A DNA stretch of 64,000 bases from Chromatiaceae bacterium. GTDB lineage: Bacteria; Pseudomonadota; Gammaproteobacteria; Chromatiales; Chromatiaceae. The position numbers and the translations under genes are program-made. The notes under the pieces are model-generated. The model was not told the origin of the DNA and made no database searches. It saw only the letters and a program-made list of their open reading frames with translations. Numbering within the stretch: the stretch's first letter is position 1; each line of letters starts with the position of its first letter. Positions 56,360-64,000 of this stretch are shown here, piece by piece. The DNA lies in contig CP037918.1 of NCBI GenBank assembly GCA_019356535.1, forward strand, positions 1,768,315 to 1,832,314, in the 5' to 3' direction.

Positions 56360-56944
56360 TCAGTGCATCACGTAGACCAGGGGAAAGAGGATCAGCCACA
56401 CCAGATCTACCATGTGCCAGTAACTGGCGCCGCTCTCCACGTCGGCATGGTCCCGGGCATCGTAGCAGCCCCGGCCGACGCGCGCCGCCAACACCAGCAG
56501 CACGATCACCCCGAGGATGACGTGCATGAAGTGGAAGAAGGTCAGCGACAGATAGAACATGTAGAAGGTGTTGCTGCTCAGGCGCACGCCCTCGCCCAGG
56601 TGATGGGCGTACTCGGTGCTCTTGATCAACAGGAACAGCAGTCCCATGCCGGTGGCCGCCCAGAGCCAGCGACGGCAGCCTTCGACCCTGCCCTCACGGA
56701 TCGCCGCCACCGCACGCACCACGAAATAGCTGGCAGTTATCAACGCCAGGGTATTGAGCAATGCCGCATTGCGGTCGAGCGTGGCCTGGTACTGGTCGAA
56801 CAGGACCACGTGCTGCATCCGCGTGAAGGCATAGGCGACAAAGAAGATGGCGAATACCGCCAGCTCGGCCAGGATGAAGATCCACACTGCCAGATCGCCC
56901 GGGGGATAACGGGTTGTATCCGGCAGATTGCTGCCTCTCGTCAT
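56360..56944 (-). CDS. norE: NorE, cytochrome c oxidase subunit III-like protein
   Basis: A 194-residue protein of the heme-copper oxidase subunit III family, reduced to five helices. It has AVWIFILAELAVFAIFFVAYAF near the start, the ESxEY-like IKSTEYAHHL, and YLSLTFFHFMHVILG, with HMVDLVWLILFPLVYV at the end. ATG 56944 is used; 56965 is possible and neither has a strong ribosome binding site. It lies downstream of the norB terminator, so its expression needs read-through or a promoter that I cannot see in the 100-base spacer. Confidence 0.92.
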   Translation of the reverse strand: MTRGSNLPDTTRYPPGDLAVWIFILAELAVFAIFFVAYAFTRMQHVVLFDQYQATLDRNAALLNTLALITASYFVVRAVAAIREGRVEGCRRWLWAATGMGLLFLLIKSTEYAHHLGEGVRLSSNTFYMFYLSLTFFHFMHVILGVIVLLVLAARVGRGCYDARDHADVESGASYWHMVDLVWLILFPLVYVMH

Positions 56945-56997
56945 GGATCGTTCGCCAACCAGCATGATTCTGCCCGAAAGCCACGTGTAGGCTGGTG

Positions 56998-57036
56998 AAA
57001 AAAGACGCCCGGCACCTCCTCGCGGAGACACCGGGC
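56998..57036 (-). terminator. Intrinsic terminator between norB and norE
   Basis: On the minus strand GCCCGG and CCGGGC (57031-57036 and 57007-57012) close a long stem-loop, which also has TCTCC/GGAGG pairing near a GCGA loop, followed by six T residues. It lies 13 bases after the norB stop and would end most norCB transcripts. Confidence 0.87.
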
Positions 57037-57048
57037 GCCACCCTCGAC

Positions 57049-58476
<1,428 letters not shown>

Positions 58477-58908
58477 TCAGCCCTGGATGTTCGGCGGCCA
58501 GTTGGCCGTATTGATCTCGGACGTGTACTTCAGGAACTCCGCGATGGCATCGAGCTCCTCGTCCGTGAAATTGAATTGCGGCATGCTGCGACGGCCGGGA
58601 ATACCGTCTTTCGGACGACTCTTGATGAAGCCGATGATTCCAGCCTTGCCGCCCAGGCGCTTGTAGGCGTTGCCCAGCTCGGGCGCGAAGTAGGCGCCTT
58701 CGCCCAGCAGGGTATGGCACCCGATGCAGTTGTTGACCTCCCACAGGCGCTTGCCCATGGCCACCTTCTCGGTGATCGCCTGGCGATTGTCGCGATCTGG
58801 CAACGCGCCTTCGGTATCGAAGGTCAAGGCCAGGAACAGCAACAGGAAGAACAGACTCCCACCGTAGAATATGTTGCGTGCCATGGCCTTGGTGAAAGCC
58901 TCTGACAT
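58477..58908 (-). CDS. norC: Nitric oxide reductase cytochrome c subunit NorC
   Basis: Membrane-anchored monoheme cytochrome c that passes electrons to NorB. The 143-residue protein has one N-terminal helix (about 13-30), heme site CIGCH (61-65), and MPQFNFTDEELDAIAEFLKY containing the axial Met. The ATG at 58908 has GGAGGATACGACC upstream. A perfect Dnr/FNR box lies about 70 bases upstream. Confidence 0.98.
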   Translation of the reverse strand: MSEAFTKAMARNIFYGGSLFFLLLFLALTFDTEGALPDRDNRQAITEKVAMGKRLWEVNNCIGCHTLLGEGAYFAPELGNAYKRLGGKAGIIGFIKSRPKDGIPGRRSMPQFNFTDEELDAIAEFLKYTSEINTANWPPNIQG

Positions 58909-58970
58909 GGTCGTATCCTCCGCTAACTGAAGTTGTGTACTCAATTTCTCTTGCCACGCGGCACCTGACC

Positions 58971-58984
58971 TTGATCTTTATCAA
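58971..58984 (-). promoter_or_regulatory. Dnr/FNR-type binding site upstream of norC
   Basis: TTGATCTTTATCAA is a perfect TTGAT-N4-ATCAA palindrome. Its centre is about 70 bases before the norC start. If it acts at -41.5 as a class II site, transcription would start near 58936 with a weak -10 (GAAATT on the minus strand). The divergent gene codes for a Crp/Fnr protein with the matching recognition helix. Confidence 0.88.
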
Positions 58985-59111
58985 GCGGAGTTAACACATA
59001 TTTGCGCCAGATCAAGAAAACGCTGATTTATGTCGTTTTCGTTTCTTCGGTATCACTCTCCGCGATGCCTTTCGTCCACGACGCGCTAGAATGCCGACTG
59101 CCGCAACGACG

Positions 59112-59864
59112 ATGAGAACGCAGTACATGAAAGCGCTTCTGAAACAGGGGCCGCTGTTCGCAGCACTCTCTGACGAGCAGCTCGACCGCATCACCCAGCA
59201 TGCGCGGCAGATCCGCTTGGAGGCGGGCGAATCCTTGTTCGAACAGGGGGAACCGGCAGAACGCTTCTATCTGGTGACTTCAGGACAGATCAAACTGTTC
59301 CGCCTGTCGCCCAACGGCAACGAGAAAGTGGTGGAGATCGTCACCCCGGGCTGCACCTTTGCCGAAGCCCTGATGTTCCTGCAACACCCGACCTACCCGG
59401 TCAGCGCCCAGGCACTGACGGCAGCCGAAGTCATCAGCGTGGACGCCCACGACTTCACCGTCATGCTGCGCGAGTCCACCGAGACCTGCTTCCTGCTGCT
59501 GGGCGATCTCAGCCAGCGCATCCGGGGTCTGCTGCGCGAGATCGACGAACTCAGCCTGTATAGCGCCACCTGCCGGGTGGCCGGCTACCTGGCCGAGGCC
59601 AGCCCGCCGGACCGTGACGAGTTCGAACTACCGGTAGCCAAGCAGATCCTGGCCTCGCGTCTGTCGGTCAAGCCCGAGACCTTCTCGCGCATCATCAAGA
59701 ACCTGAGCGAGAGTGGCGTGGTCACGGTCAAGAACAGCCGCGTCACCATCCACGACCGCCAACGGCTGCACGAAGTGGCCAATATCTGCTCACAGCCGCA
59801 GGAAACGCTGCAGGCCAGTTTCCTCTATCCCGGCGCCTCCCAGTACAAGCAACCCGGCGGCTGA
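59112..59864 (+). CDS. Crp/Fnr-family regulator, Dnr/NnrR type
   Basis: A 250-residue transcription factor with a cyclic-nucleotide-binding fold (about 10-125, GESLFEQGEPAERFYLVTSGQIKLF), a dimerisation helix and a C-terminal winged helix with SRLSVKPETFSRIIKNL. The E-x2-SR pattern in the recognition helix is that of FNR, which reads TTGAT half sites. There is no N-terminal Cys cluster, so it is not an Fe-S FNR but of the Dnr type, which senses NO through heme. Adjacent norC carries the box and makes self-consistent regulation of nor likely. The start could also be 59091 or 59127; a TAGAAT -10-like hexamer at 59087-59092 argues against 59091. Confidence 0.9.
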   Translation: MRTQYMKALLKQGPLFAALSDEQLDRITQHARQIRLEAGESLFEQGEPAERFYLVTSGQIKLFRLSPNGNEKVVEIVTPGCTFAEALMFLQHPTYPVSAQALTAAEVISVDAHDFTVMLRESTETCFLLLGDLSQRIRGLLREIDELSLYSATCRVAGYLAEASPPDRDEFELPVAKQILASRLSVKPETFSRIIKNLSESGVVTVKNSRVTIHDRQRLHEVANICSQPQETLQASFLYPGASQYKQPGG

Positions 59865-59890
59865 AGCCACCTGTATCCAGGGTGCCGGGA

Positions 59891-61441
59891 TCAGTGACTG
59901 GTCCCCGCCGAACGGGTTATCTTGTTGTGCACGTTGTACTTGCCCGAGGGCTTGACCATGGGCAGGCGCTTGACCTCCTCGAAGGTGGACGCGTCGTAGA
60001 CGATCACCGCACCGTCGTGGTCCCAGATGCTGAGCAGGGCGTGCCGGCCATCCTTGTCGAATTCGACATGGGCGGCCGTCTTGCCGGGCACTGGCCGGAG
60101 GGTCCTGACGATTTCCAGGGTACGCTTGTCGATGATGTGCACTTCGTCGCGATACGGACCGAAGAATACGTCCACCCAGGCATAGGGGGTGTTTTCGTGA
60201 CTGCGCATGAAGAATCCCGGCCCATCAGTGCGAATGCGCTTGATGACATGCCAGTCGGTCATGTCGATCACTGTTACCTCGCCCTTGCGCAGGTTGGGCG
60301 TAGCCAGCACCGGTCGTCCCTGGTAGTTCCAGGTGATGCCCGAACCCAGGTGCGGCATGCCATCGAGCGCGAGATCGGCGATCTTGCGCCCCAGGTCGAG
60401 CTGGATCACCTGTCCCTTGCCGCCGTCGCGTGAGGCGCCGATGAGCAGGCGATAGGCCGGATCGAAGAAGAAGTCGTCCAGGTAGTCACGCAGGCGGATG
60501 CGCCGCACCGGGAAACGCCTGCCGGCGCGTGCCACGCCCTCGTCCATGCGGTAGTCGTGCATGGGGCCGTTGTACACCGGCAGCGGATTGTCGGCATAGC
60601 GGATCTCCCAGACCTCGGGGATGTCCTTGAGCGCGGCGATGAAGCTGTGGCGCGGCGGTGCATCATAGACCGCACTGACCCGCGAAGTCGCCCCGTCGTC
60701 GCCGACCACCGGAATCACGCGGATTGGTGACAGATCGCGCGCATCCAGCAGTACCAGACTGTGCGGCAGATAGTTGGCGACCATCACGTAACGCCCGTCG
60801 GCGGAGACCGCCAGATTGCGGGTATTGATGCCGGCACGCACCTCGGCGGTGACCTGCAGGCTCCACATGTCGAAGCGGCTGATCCAGCCGTCACGCGAGG
60901 AGAAATACACGAAACGACCGTCCGGCGAATACTTGGGCCCACCGTGTACCGCGTAGTGCGTCTTCAGGCGGTGGATGGGCTCGAAACGGTCGCCATCGAG
61001 GATGGTGGCATGGTGATCGCCCAGCTCCACCACCACGAACAGGTTCATGGGATCGGCATCGTGCACCGGGCGAGCCGGCAATGCCGACTCGTCCACCAGC
61101 ACCTTGTGGCTGCCACGGATCTGCGCTATCCCCCACTCGGGCAGGCTGGACAGAGGCGTGTAGATGTAGTCGACCAGGGCCTCGACCTGGGCATCGTCCA
61201 GCTTGCCCTCAAAAGCCGGCATCTGGGTGGCCGGGCGCCCGTGCTTGATCACCTCAGCCGCCCTGTCGCGCTTCAGCCGGTGCAAGTTCTCCGGCAGCAG
61301 GGCCGGCCCCATGGCCCCCAGCCGTCCCGGGCCGTGGCATTCCGCACAATACGTCCGGTACAGGGGTTCTGCGGAGGTTGCCTGGGCGACGCCGACGCCG
61401 GTCAGCACCAACGAAAGCAGCAACAGGAGCCCGCGTTTCAC
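59891..61441 (-). CDS. nirN: NirN, c-type cytochrome/d1-domain protein of heme d1 synthesis
   Basis: Periplasmic dehydrogenase that makes the acrylate side chain of heme d1 in the last step before insertion in NirS. The 516-residue protein has a signal peptide (1-22), a cytochrome c domain with CAECH (32-36), and an eight-bladed d1-type propeller from about residue 115. The C-terminus GKYNVHNKITRSAGTSH matches the NirN/NirF ending and differs from that of NirS (GKFNVYNTQHDVY). NirF lacks the heme c domain, so NirN is the better call. The GTG start overlaps the stop of the c'-type cytochrome gene (GTGA). Confidence 0.9.
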   Translation of the reverse strand: MKRGLLLLLSLVLTGVGVAQATSAEPLYRTYCAECHGPGRLGAMGPALLPENLHRLKRDRAAEVIKHGRPATQMPAFEGKLDDAQVEALVDYIYTPLSSLPEWGIAQIRGSHKVLVDESALPARPVHDADPMNLFVVVELGDHHATILDGDRFEPIHRLKTHYAVHGGPKYSPDGRFVYFSSRDGWISRFDMWSLQVTAEVRAGINTRNLAVSADGRYVMVANYLPHSLVLLDARDLSPIRVIPVVGDDGATSRVSAVYDAPPRHSFIAALKDIPEVWEIRYADNPLPVYNGPMHDYRMDEGVARAGRRFPVRRIRLRDYLDDFFFDPAYRLLIGASRDGGKGQVIQLDLGRKIADLALDGMPHLGSGITWNYQGRPVLATPNLRKGEVTVIDMTDWHVIKRIRTDGPGFFMRSHENTPYAWVDVFFGPYRDEVHIIDKRTLEIVRTLRPVPGKTAAHVEFDKDGRHALLSIWDHDGAVIVYDASTFEEVKRLPMVKPSGKYNVHNKITRSAGTSH

Positions 61442-61902
61442 CGTTCGCCAACCTCGAGGCGGAAGGCGGCATGGCAGCCGACACAGTTGTTCATCAACTG
61501 CGCCAGCCGTTCGGGCACCTCCGCGGTATCGCCCAGCGCCTCCACGTCCATGGCCAGACGGTCGAAACCATCATGGGTGGCAAAACCCAGCTGCTTGAAA
61601 CCCAGCGGCAGCTTGCCCACCAGGCTGCCGGGCACCGGACCAGCCGCCGCACGCCCAACCGCACGCGCCGCCTCGGCGACAGCGGTGACATCACCCCGTA
61701 CACTGGCATCCAGGATCTTCTGCGCCGCCTCCAGAAAAGCCCGCATCTCGGTGAGCACCAGGTCGCGCTCGCCTGCTTCGAGAACGATGGCGGTACGCCC
61801 ATCGCTGGCCACTACCGTCTCGCCGCTGAGAATGAACTTCCAGGCCAGGCCGGCGGTAGCAACGGCCAGTACGATGCTCAGGAACCAGCAGAATCGACAC
61901 AT
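61438..61902 (-). CDS. Cytochrome c'/c556-like protein, membrane-anchored
   Basis: A 154-residue protein with an N-terminal hydrophobic segment (about 3-24) that lacks a clear cleavage site and may act as an anchor, then helical regions and a C-terminal CVGCH heme site in LMNNCVGCHAAFR, as in four-helix cytochromes c'. Such proteins can bind NO; an electron-accepting role for NirN is an alternative. The ATG at 61902 overlaps the 3' end of nirJ by 25 bases, and the stop overlaps the nirN start. It is therefore a coupled gene in the nir operon. Confidence 0.82.
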   Translation of the reverse strand: MCRFCWFLSIVLAVATAGLAWKFILSGETVVASDGRTAIVLEAGERDLVLTEMRAFLEAAQKILDASVRGDVTAVAEAARAVGRAAAGPVPGSLVGKLPLGFKQLGFATHDGFDRLAMDVEALGDTAEVPERLAQLMNNCVGCHAAFRLEVGER

Positions 61903-63122
61903 GAAACAGATACTCCCTTGAAAGATTCGCCGGCGCGTGTCCACGGCGTGACCGGGATGCGCTCGGGCAGGTCAGTGACGCCGATCTCGGCGTCGGTCAG
62001 ATAACAGCCAGGGTCCTCGGCCCAGGGGTTGCCGGTGAGCTGCCAGGCCCGGGTACGGCTGTTTCCCCCGCAGATGGCACGCTCGGCACAGGCCGCACAG
62101 CGCCCGAGCAGTGGTCGGGGGCTGCGCTTGAGCCCGGCCATCAACGGATCGCGCGTATCTTCCCATATCTTGGAGAAGGGGCGCTCGCGCACCGACCCCA
62201 GATCATAGTCCCACCACATGGTATCGGGATGCACATGGCCAAGATTGTCGATATTGGCGATGTTCACCCCCGAGGCATTGCCGCCCCAGCGTTCGAGCAA
62301 GGGCCGCAGGCGCTGCTCGCCGCCGGGAATGCGCTGGCGCGCCCAGTGCAGCAGGTAGACGCCATCGGCGTCGTTGTTGCCGGTGACGAACTCGCGCGGA
62401 CGCCCCGAGACGATGTGATTCCAGCAGGTGTCGAATATCAGGTCCATGGCGGCGCGGGTCATACGGTGATGGGCATCGTCCATGCGGTTCTTGTTGCCGC
62501 GCCCGGCATAATTGAGGTGGGACAGGTAGAACTTGTCGATGCCCTCGGCATCCATCAGGCGCAGCAGGTCGGGCAGATCGCGCGCATTGTCGCGCGTGAG
62601 CGTGTAGCGCATGCCAACCTTGATGCCGGCATCTCGACACAGGCGGATACCACGCAGCGCCGCATCGAAGGCCCCTTCAAGCCGGCGAAAGCGATCATGG
62701 GTCGCGCGCATGCCGTCCAGGCTGATACCGACATAGTCGTAACCCACTGCGGCGATGTCCTCGATGTTGCGCTCGTCGATCAGGGTGCCGTTGGAAGACA
62801 GGCCCACGTAGAAGCCCATGGCCTTGGCGCGTTGCGAGATGGCGAAAATGTCCGGGCGCATCAAAGGTTCGCCGCCTGACAGGATGAGCACCGGCACACC
62901 ATATTGGCGAAGGTCGTCCATCACCGCGAACACCTCGTCGGTGGACAGCTCGCCGGGAAAATCCTTGTCCGCCGAGGTGGCATAGCAGTGGCGGCAGGTG
63001 AGATTGCAGCGGCGCACCAGATTCCAGATCACCACCGGGCCGGCAGGCCCGTTCGCCGACGAGTGACGCGGGCGCGCATCGGGATCGCTCAAGGCCTGCA
63101 GGTAACGGGTCACGCGAAACAT
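61878..63122 (-). CDS. nirJ: Heme d1 biosynthesis radical SAM protein NirJ
   Basis: Removes propionates at C3 and C8 of didecarboxysiroheme in heme d1 synthesis. The 414-residue protein has the radical SAM motif CNLTCRHCY (about 38-46), GGEPLMRPD, and a C-terminal SPASM-like cluster region (CAACAERAICGGNSRTRA). GGAGGAG precedes the ATG at 63122. It starts 13 bases after the siroheme decarboxylase gene and overlaps the c'-type cytochrome gene, so the genes form one operon. Confidence 0.95.
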   Translation of the reverse strand: MFRVTRYLQALSDPDARPRHSSANGPAGPVVIWNLVRRCNLTCRHCYATSADKDFPGELSTDEVFAVMDDLRQYGVPVLILSGGEPLMRPDIFAISQRAKAMGFYVGLSSNGTLIDERNIEDIAAVGYDYVGISLDGMRATHDRFRRLEGAFDAALRGIRLCRDAGIKVGMRYTLTRDNARDLPDLLRLMDAEGIDKFYLSHLNYAGRGNKNRMDDAHHRMTRAAMDLIFDTCWNHIVSGRPREFVTGNNDADGVYLLHWARQRIPGGEQRLRPLLERWGGNASGVNIANIDNLGHVHPDTMWWDYDLGSVRERPFSKIWEDTRDPLMAGLKRSPRPLLGRCAACAERAICGGNSRTRAWQLTGNPWAEDPGCYLTDAEIGVTDLPERIPVTPWTRAGESFKGVSVSCVDSAGS

Positions 63123-63135
63123 GGGGCTCCTCCGT

Positions 63136-64000
63136 TCAGGCGACCAGGCGCATGCCGGTCTTCTTGAGTATGGCGGTGCTGAACAGCACCTCGTGGCCAC
63201 GCACCGGCTCACCGAGCTTGCGGCGCAGGCGCTCCATCTTGTCGAGCACCTCGTGGCGGTCGTGCCCGTGCACCATGGCAAACAGGTTGTAGGGCCAGAT
63301 GCCCGGGTGCCGTGGGCGCTCATAACAATGGCTCACCGCGTCCATGCTGCCGAGCTGCTGTCCCAACTCTTCGGTCCACTGCTCAGGCACGTCCCAAACC
63401 GTCATGCCGTTGGCGCGCAACCCCAGGCGATAGTGATTGGGCACCGCCCCGATGCGCCGAATCACCCCGCCATCGAGCAGGCGCTGCAACCGCACGATCA
63501 CCTGTTCTTCATCAACGCCTATGGCCTCTCCGACCACCCTGTAGGGCCGTGCCACGCACGGTAGACCCGCCTGGGTGGCAGCGATCAGGAGTTGATCGAG
63601 CGCATCCAGGCGCACAGAGGACGTAGGTTTGCATGCCATCTCGCCGGGCACCGGTACCGTGCTCACCCGGCCGTCTTCGTGCAGCTCCAGCCACAGCCCC
63701 AGGTAGAAGGCCCTTCGGCGCGGAAAGTCGTACACGGGAAACCCGGTTTCGTACTGGATGCGTCGCAGCGTGCGGGCGACACCATCGGGCCGGGAACTGG
63801 CAACCACGAACCACATGTTCAGCCGGTGATCACGGCGATAGTTGTGGGCCACCTCGGGCAAGGCATTGACCTGTTCGGCCACCGCATCGAACACGGAGTC
63901 GGGTACGCTCAGGGCCGCCAGGGTGAGCCCACCGCCCATGGCCTCGGCGTCATACAGCGGCCCGAAACGCGACAGCAGGCCCTCCTCGAGCAGGCGTCCC
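63136..64000 (-). CDS. Siroheme decarboxylase, fused NirDL/NirGH type (5' end outside window)
   Basis: Converts siroheme to 12,18-didecarboxysiroheme, the early step of heme d1 synthesis. The visible 287 residues contain two AsnC/Lrp-like units. The first lacks its N-terminus and runs RLLEEGLLSRFGPLYDAEAMGGG... to about the RRAFYLGLWLEL segment. The second, from LDALDQLLIAATQAG, has the HTH-like RVVGEAIGVDEEQVIVRLQRLLDGGVIRRIG and PRHPGIWPYNLFAMVHG. In many denitrifiers these are separate genes (nirD, nirL, nirG, nirH); here at least two are fused. The frame stays open to the window end. Which pair is fused cannot be settled from this fragment. Confidence 0.93.
   Translation of the reverse strand, partial: GRLLEEGLLSRFGPLYDAEAMGGGLTLAALSVPDSVFDAVAEQVNALPEVAHNYRRDHRLNMWFVVASSRPDGVARTLRRIQYETGFPVYDFPRRRAFYLGLWLELHEDGRVSTVPVPGEMACKPTSSVRLDALDQLLIAATQAGLPCVARPYRVVGEAIGVDEEQVIVRLQRLLDGGVIRRIGAVPNHYRLGLRANGMTVWDVPEQWTEELGQQLGSMDAVSHCYERPRHPGIWPYNLFAMVHGHDRHEVLDKMERLRRKLGEPVRGHEVLFSTAILKKTGMRLVA

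Noticed and set aside
59891-61441. Identification of the d1-domain protein as the nitrite reductase NirS
   Set aside because: The C-terminal sequence ends in the NirN/NirF pattern and not the NirS pattern. The gene lies in the biosynthetic group with nirJ, and the length is nearer to NirN.

Overview
The window reads as chromosomal DNA of a GC-rich gammaproteobacterium. The evidence is the gene order orn / queG–nnr–tsaE–ami / mutL–miaA–hfq–hflX–hflK–hflC–yjeT–purA, which matches the E. coli arrangement closely, together with cspD/clpS–clpA/infA, mfd–csiV and a Crp/Fnr-linked nor and nir gene set. The denitrification genes, two secreted DsrE-like proteins, several small c-type cytochromes and hisZ point to a respiratory, probably denitrifying and possibly sulfur-oxidising member of the Chromatiales-like lineages. 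That placement is inference; the species cannot be named from sequence alone. No rRNA, tRNA, CRISPR array, prophage or insertion sequence was seen.

Layout. 1-2031: a ParA-type ATPase cut by the window edge, downstream of two secreted proline/tyrosine-rich proteins. 2065-7380: an RND efflux pair whose permease carries a long C-terminal tail ending in a Lys/Ala histone-H1-like stretch. 7649-16064: a dynamin-like GTPase overlapping a ROK kinase, nadA, ribE, an Hsp20 gene with a clear sigma-32 type promoter, degQ and a membrane GGDEF-EAL protein. 16077-16717: remains of an alpha/beta hydrolase gene. 16821-32164: the conserved purA-hisZ-yjeT-hflCKX-hfq-miaA-mutL and ami-tsaE-nnr / queG / orn block, with a secreted DsrE-like gene inserted. 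32219-40330: a c-di-GMP phosphodiesterase with a degenerate GGDEF domain, a small cytochrome c, rsgA, two unknown small genes, cysS, ppiA, a TonB-like protein with an internal tandem repeat, and infA. 40361-51872: clpA-clpS, cspD, icd, rluE, a PAS/AAA+ Fis-type regulator lacking the GAFTGA loop, a second DsrE-like gene, mfd, csiV and a 62-residue membrane protein.

52065-64000 is the denitrification region. On the minus strand, norC-norB follow a perfect TTGAT-N4-ATCAA box and end at a terminator. They are followed by norE-norF-norQ, a small membrane protein, a polyferredoxin-like membrane protein and norD. A Dnr-type Crp/Fnr regulator lies divergent from norC. Beyond it, in minus-strand order, come a fused siroheme decarboxylase (cut by the window end), nirJ, a c'-type cytochrome and nirN, all for heme d1 synthesis for a cytochrome cd1 nitrite reductase; no nirS lies in the window. 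Together these genes would reduce nitric oxide to nitrous oxide and build the cofactor of nitrite reductase under low oxygen and NO control.

The least conventional items are the RND permease tail, the two extra membrane proteins inside the nor operon, the atypical enhancer-binding-like regulator beside a DsrE gene, the ParA/proline-rich group, and structured non-coding segments near hflC-yjeT, tonB-infA and csiV-norD.
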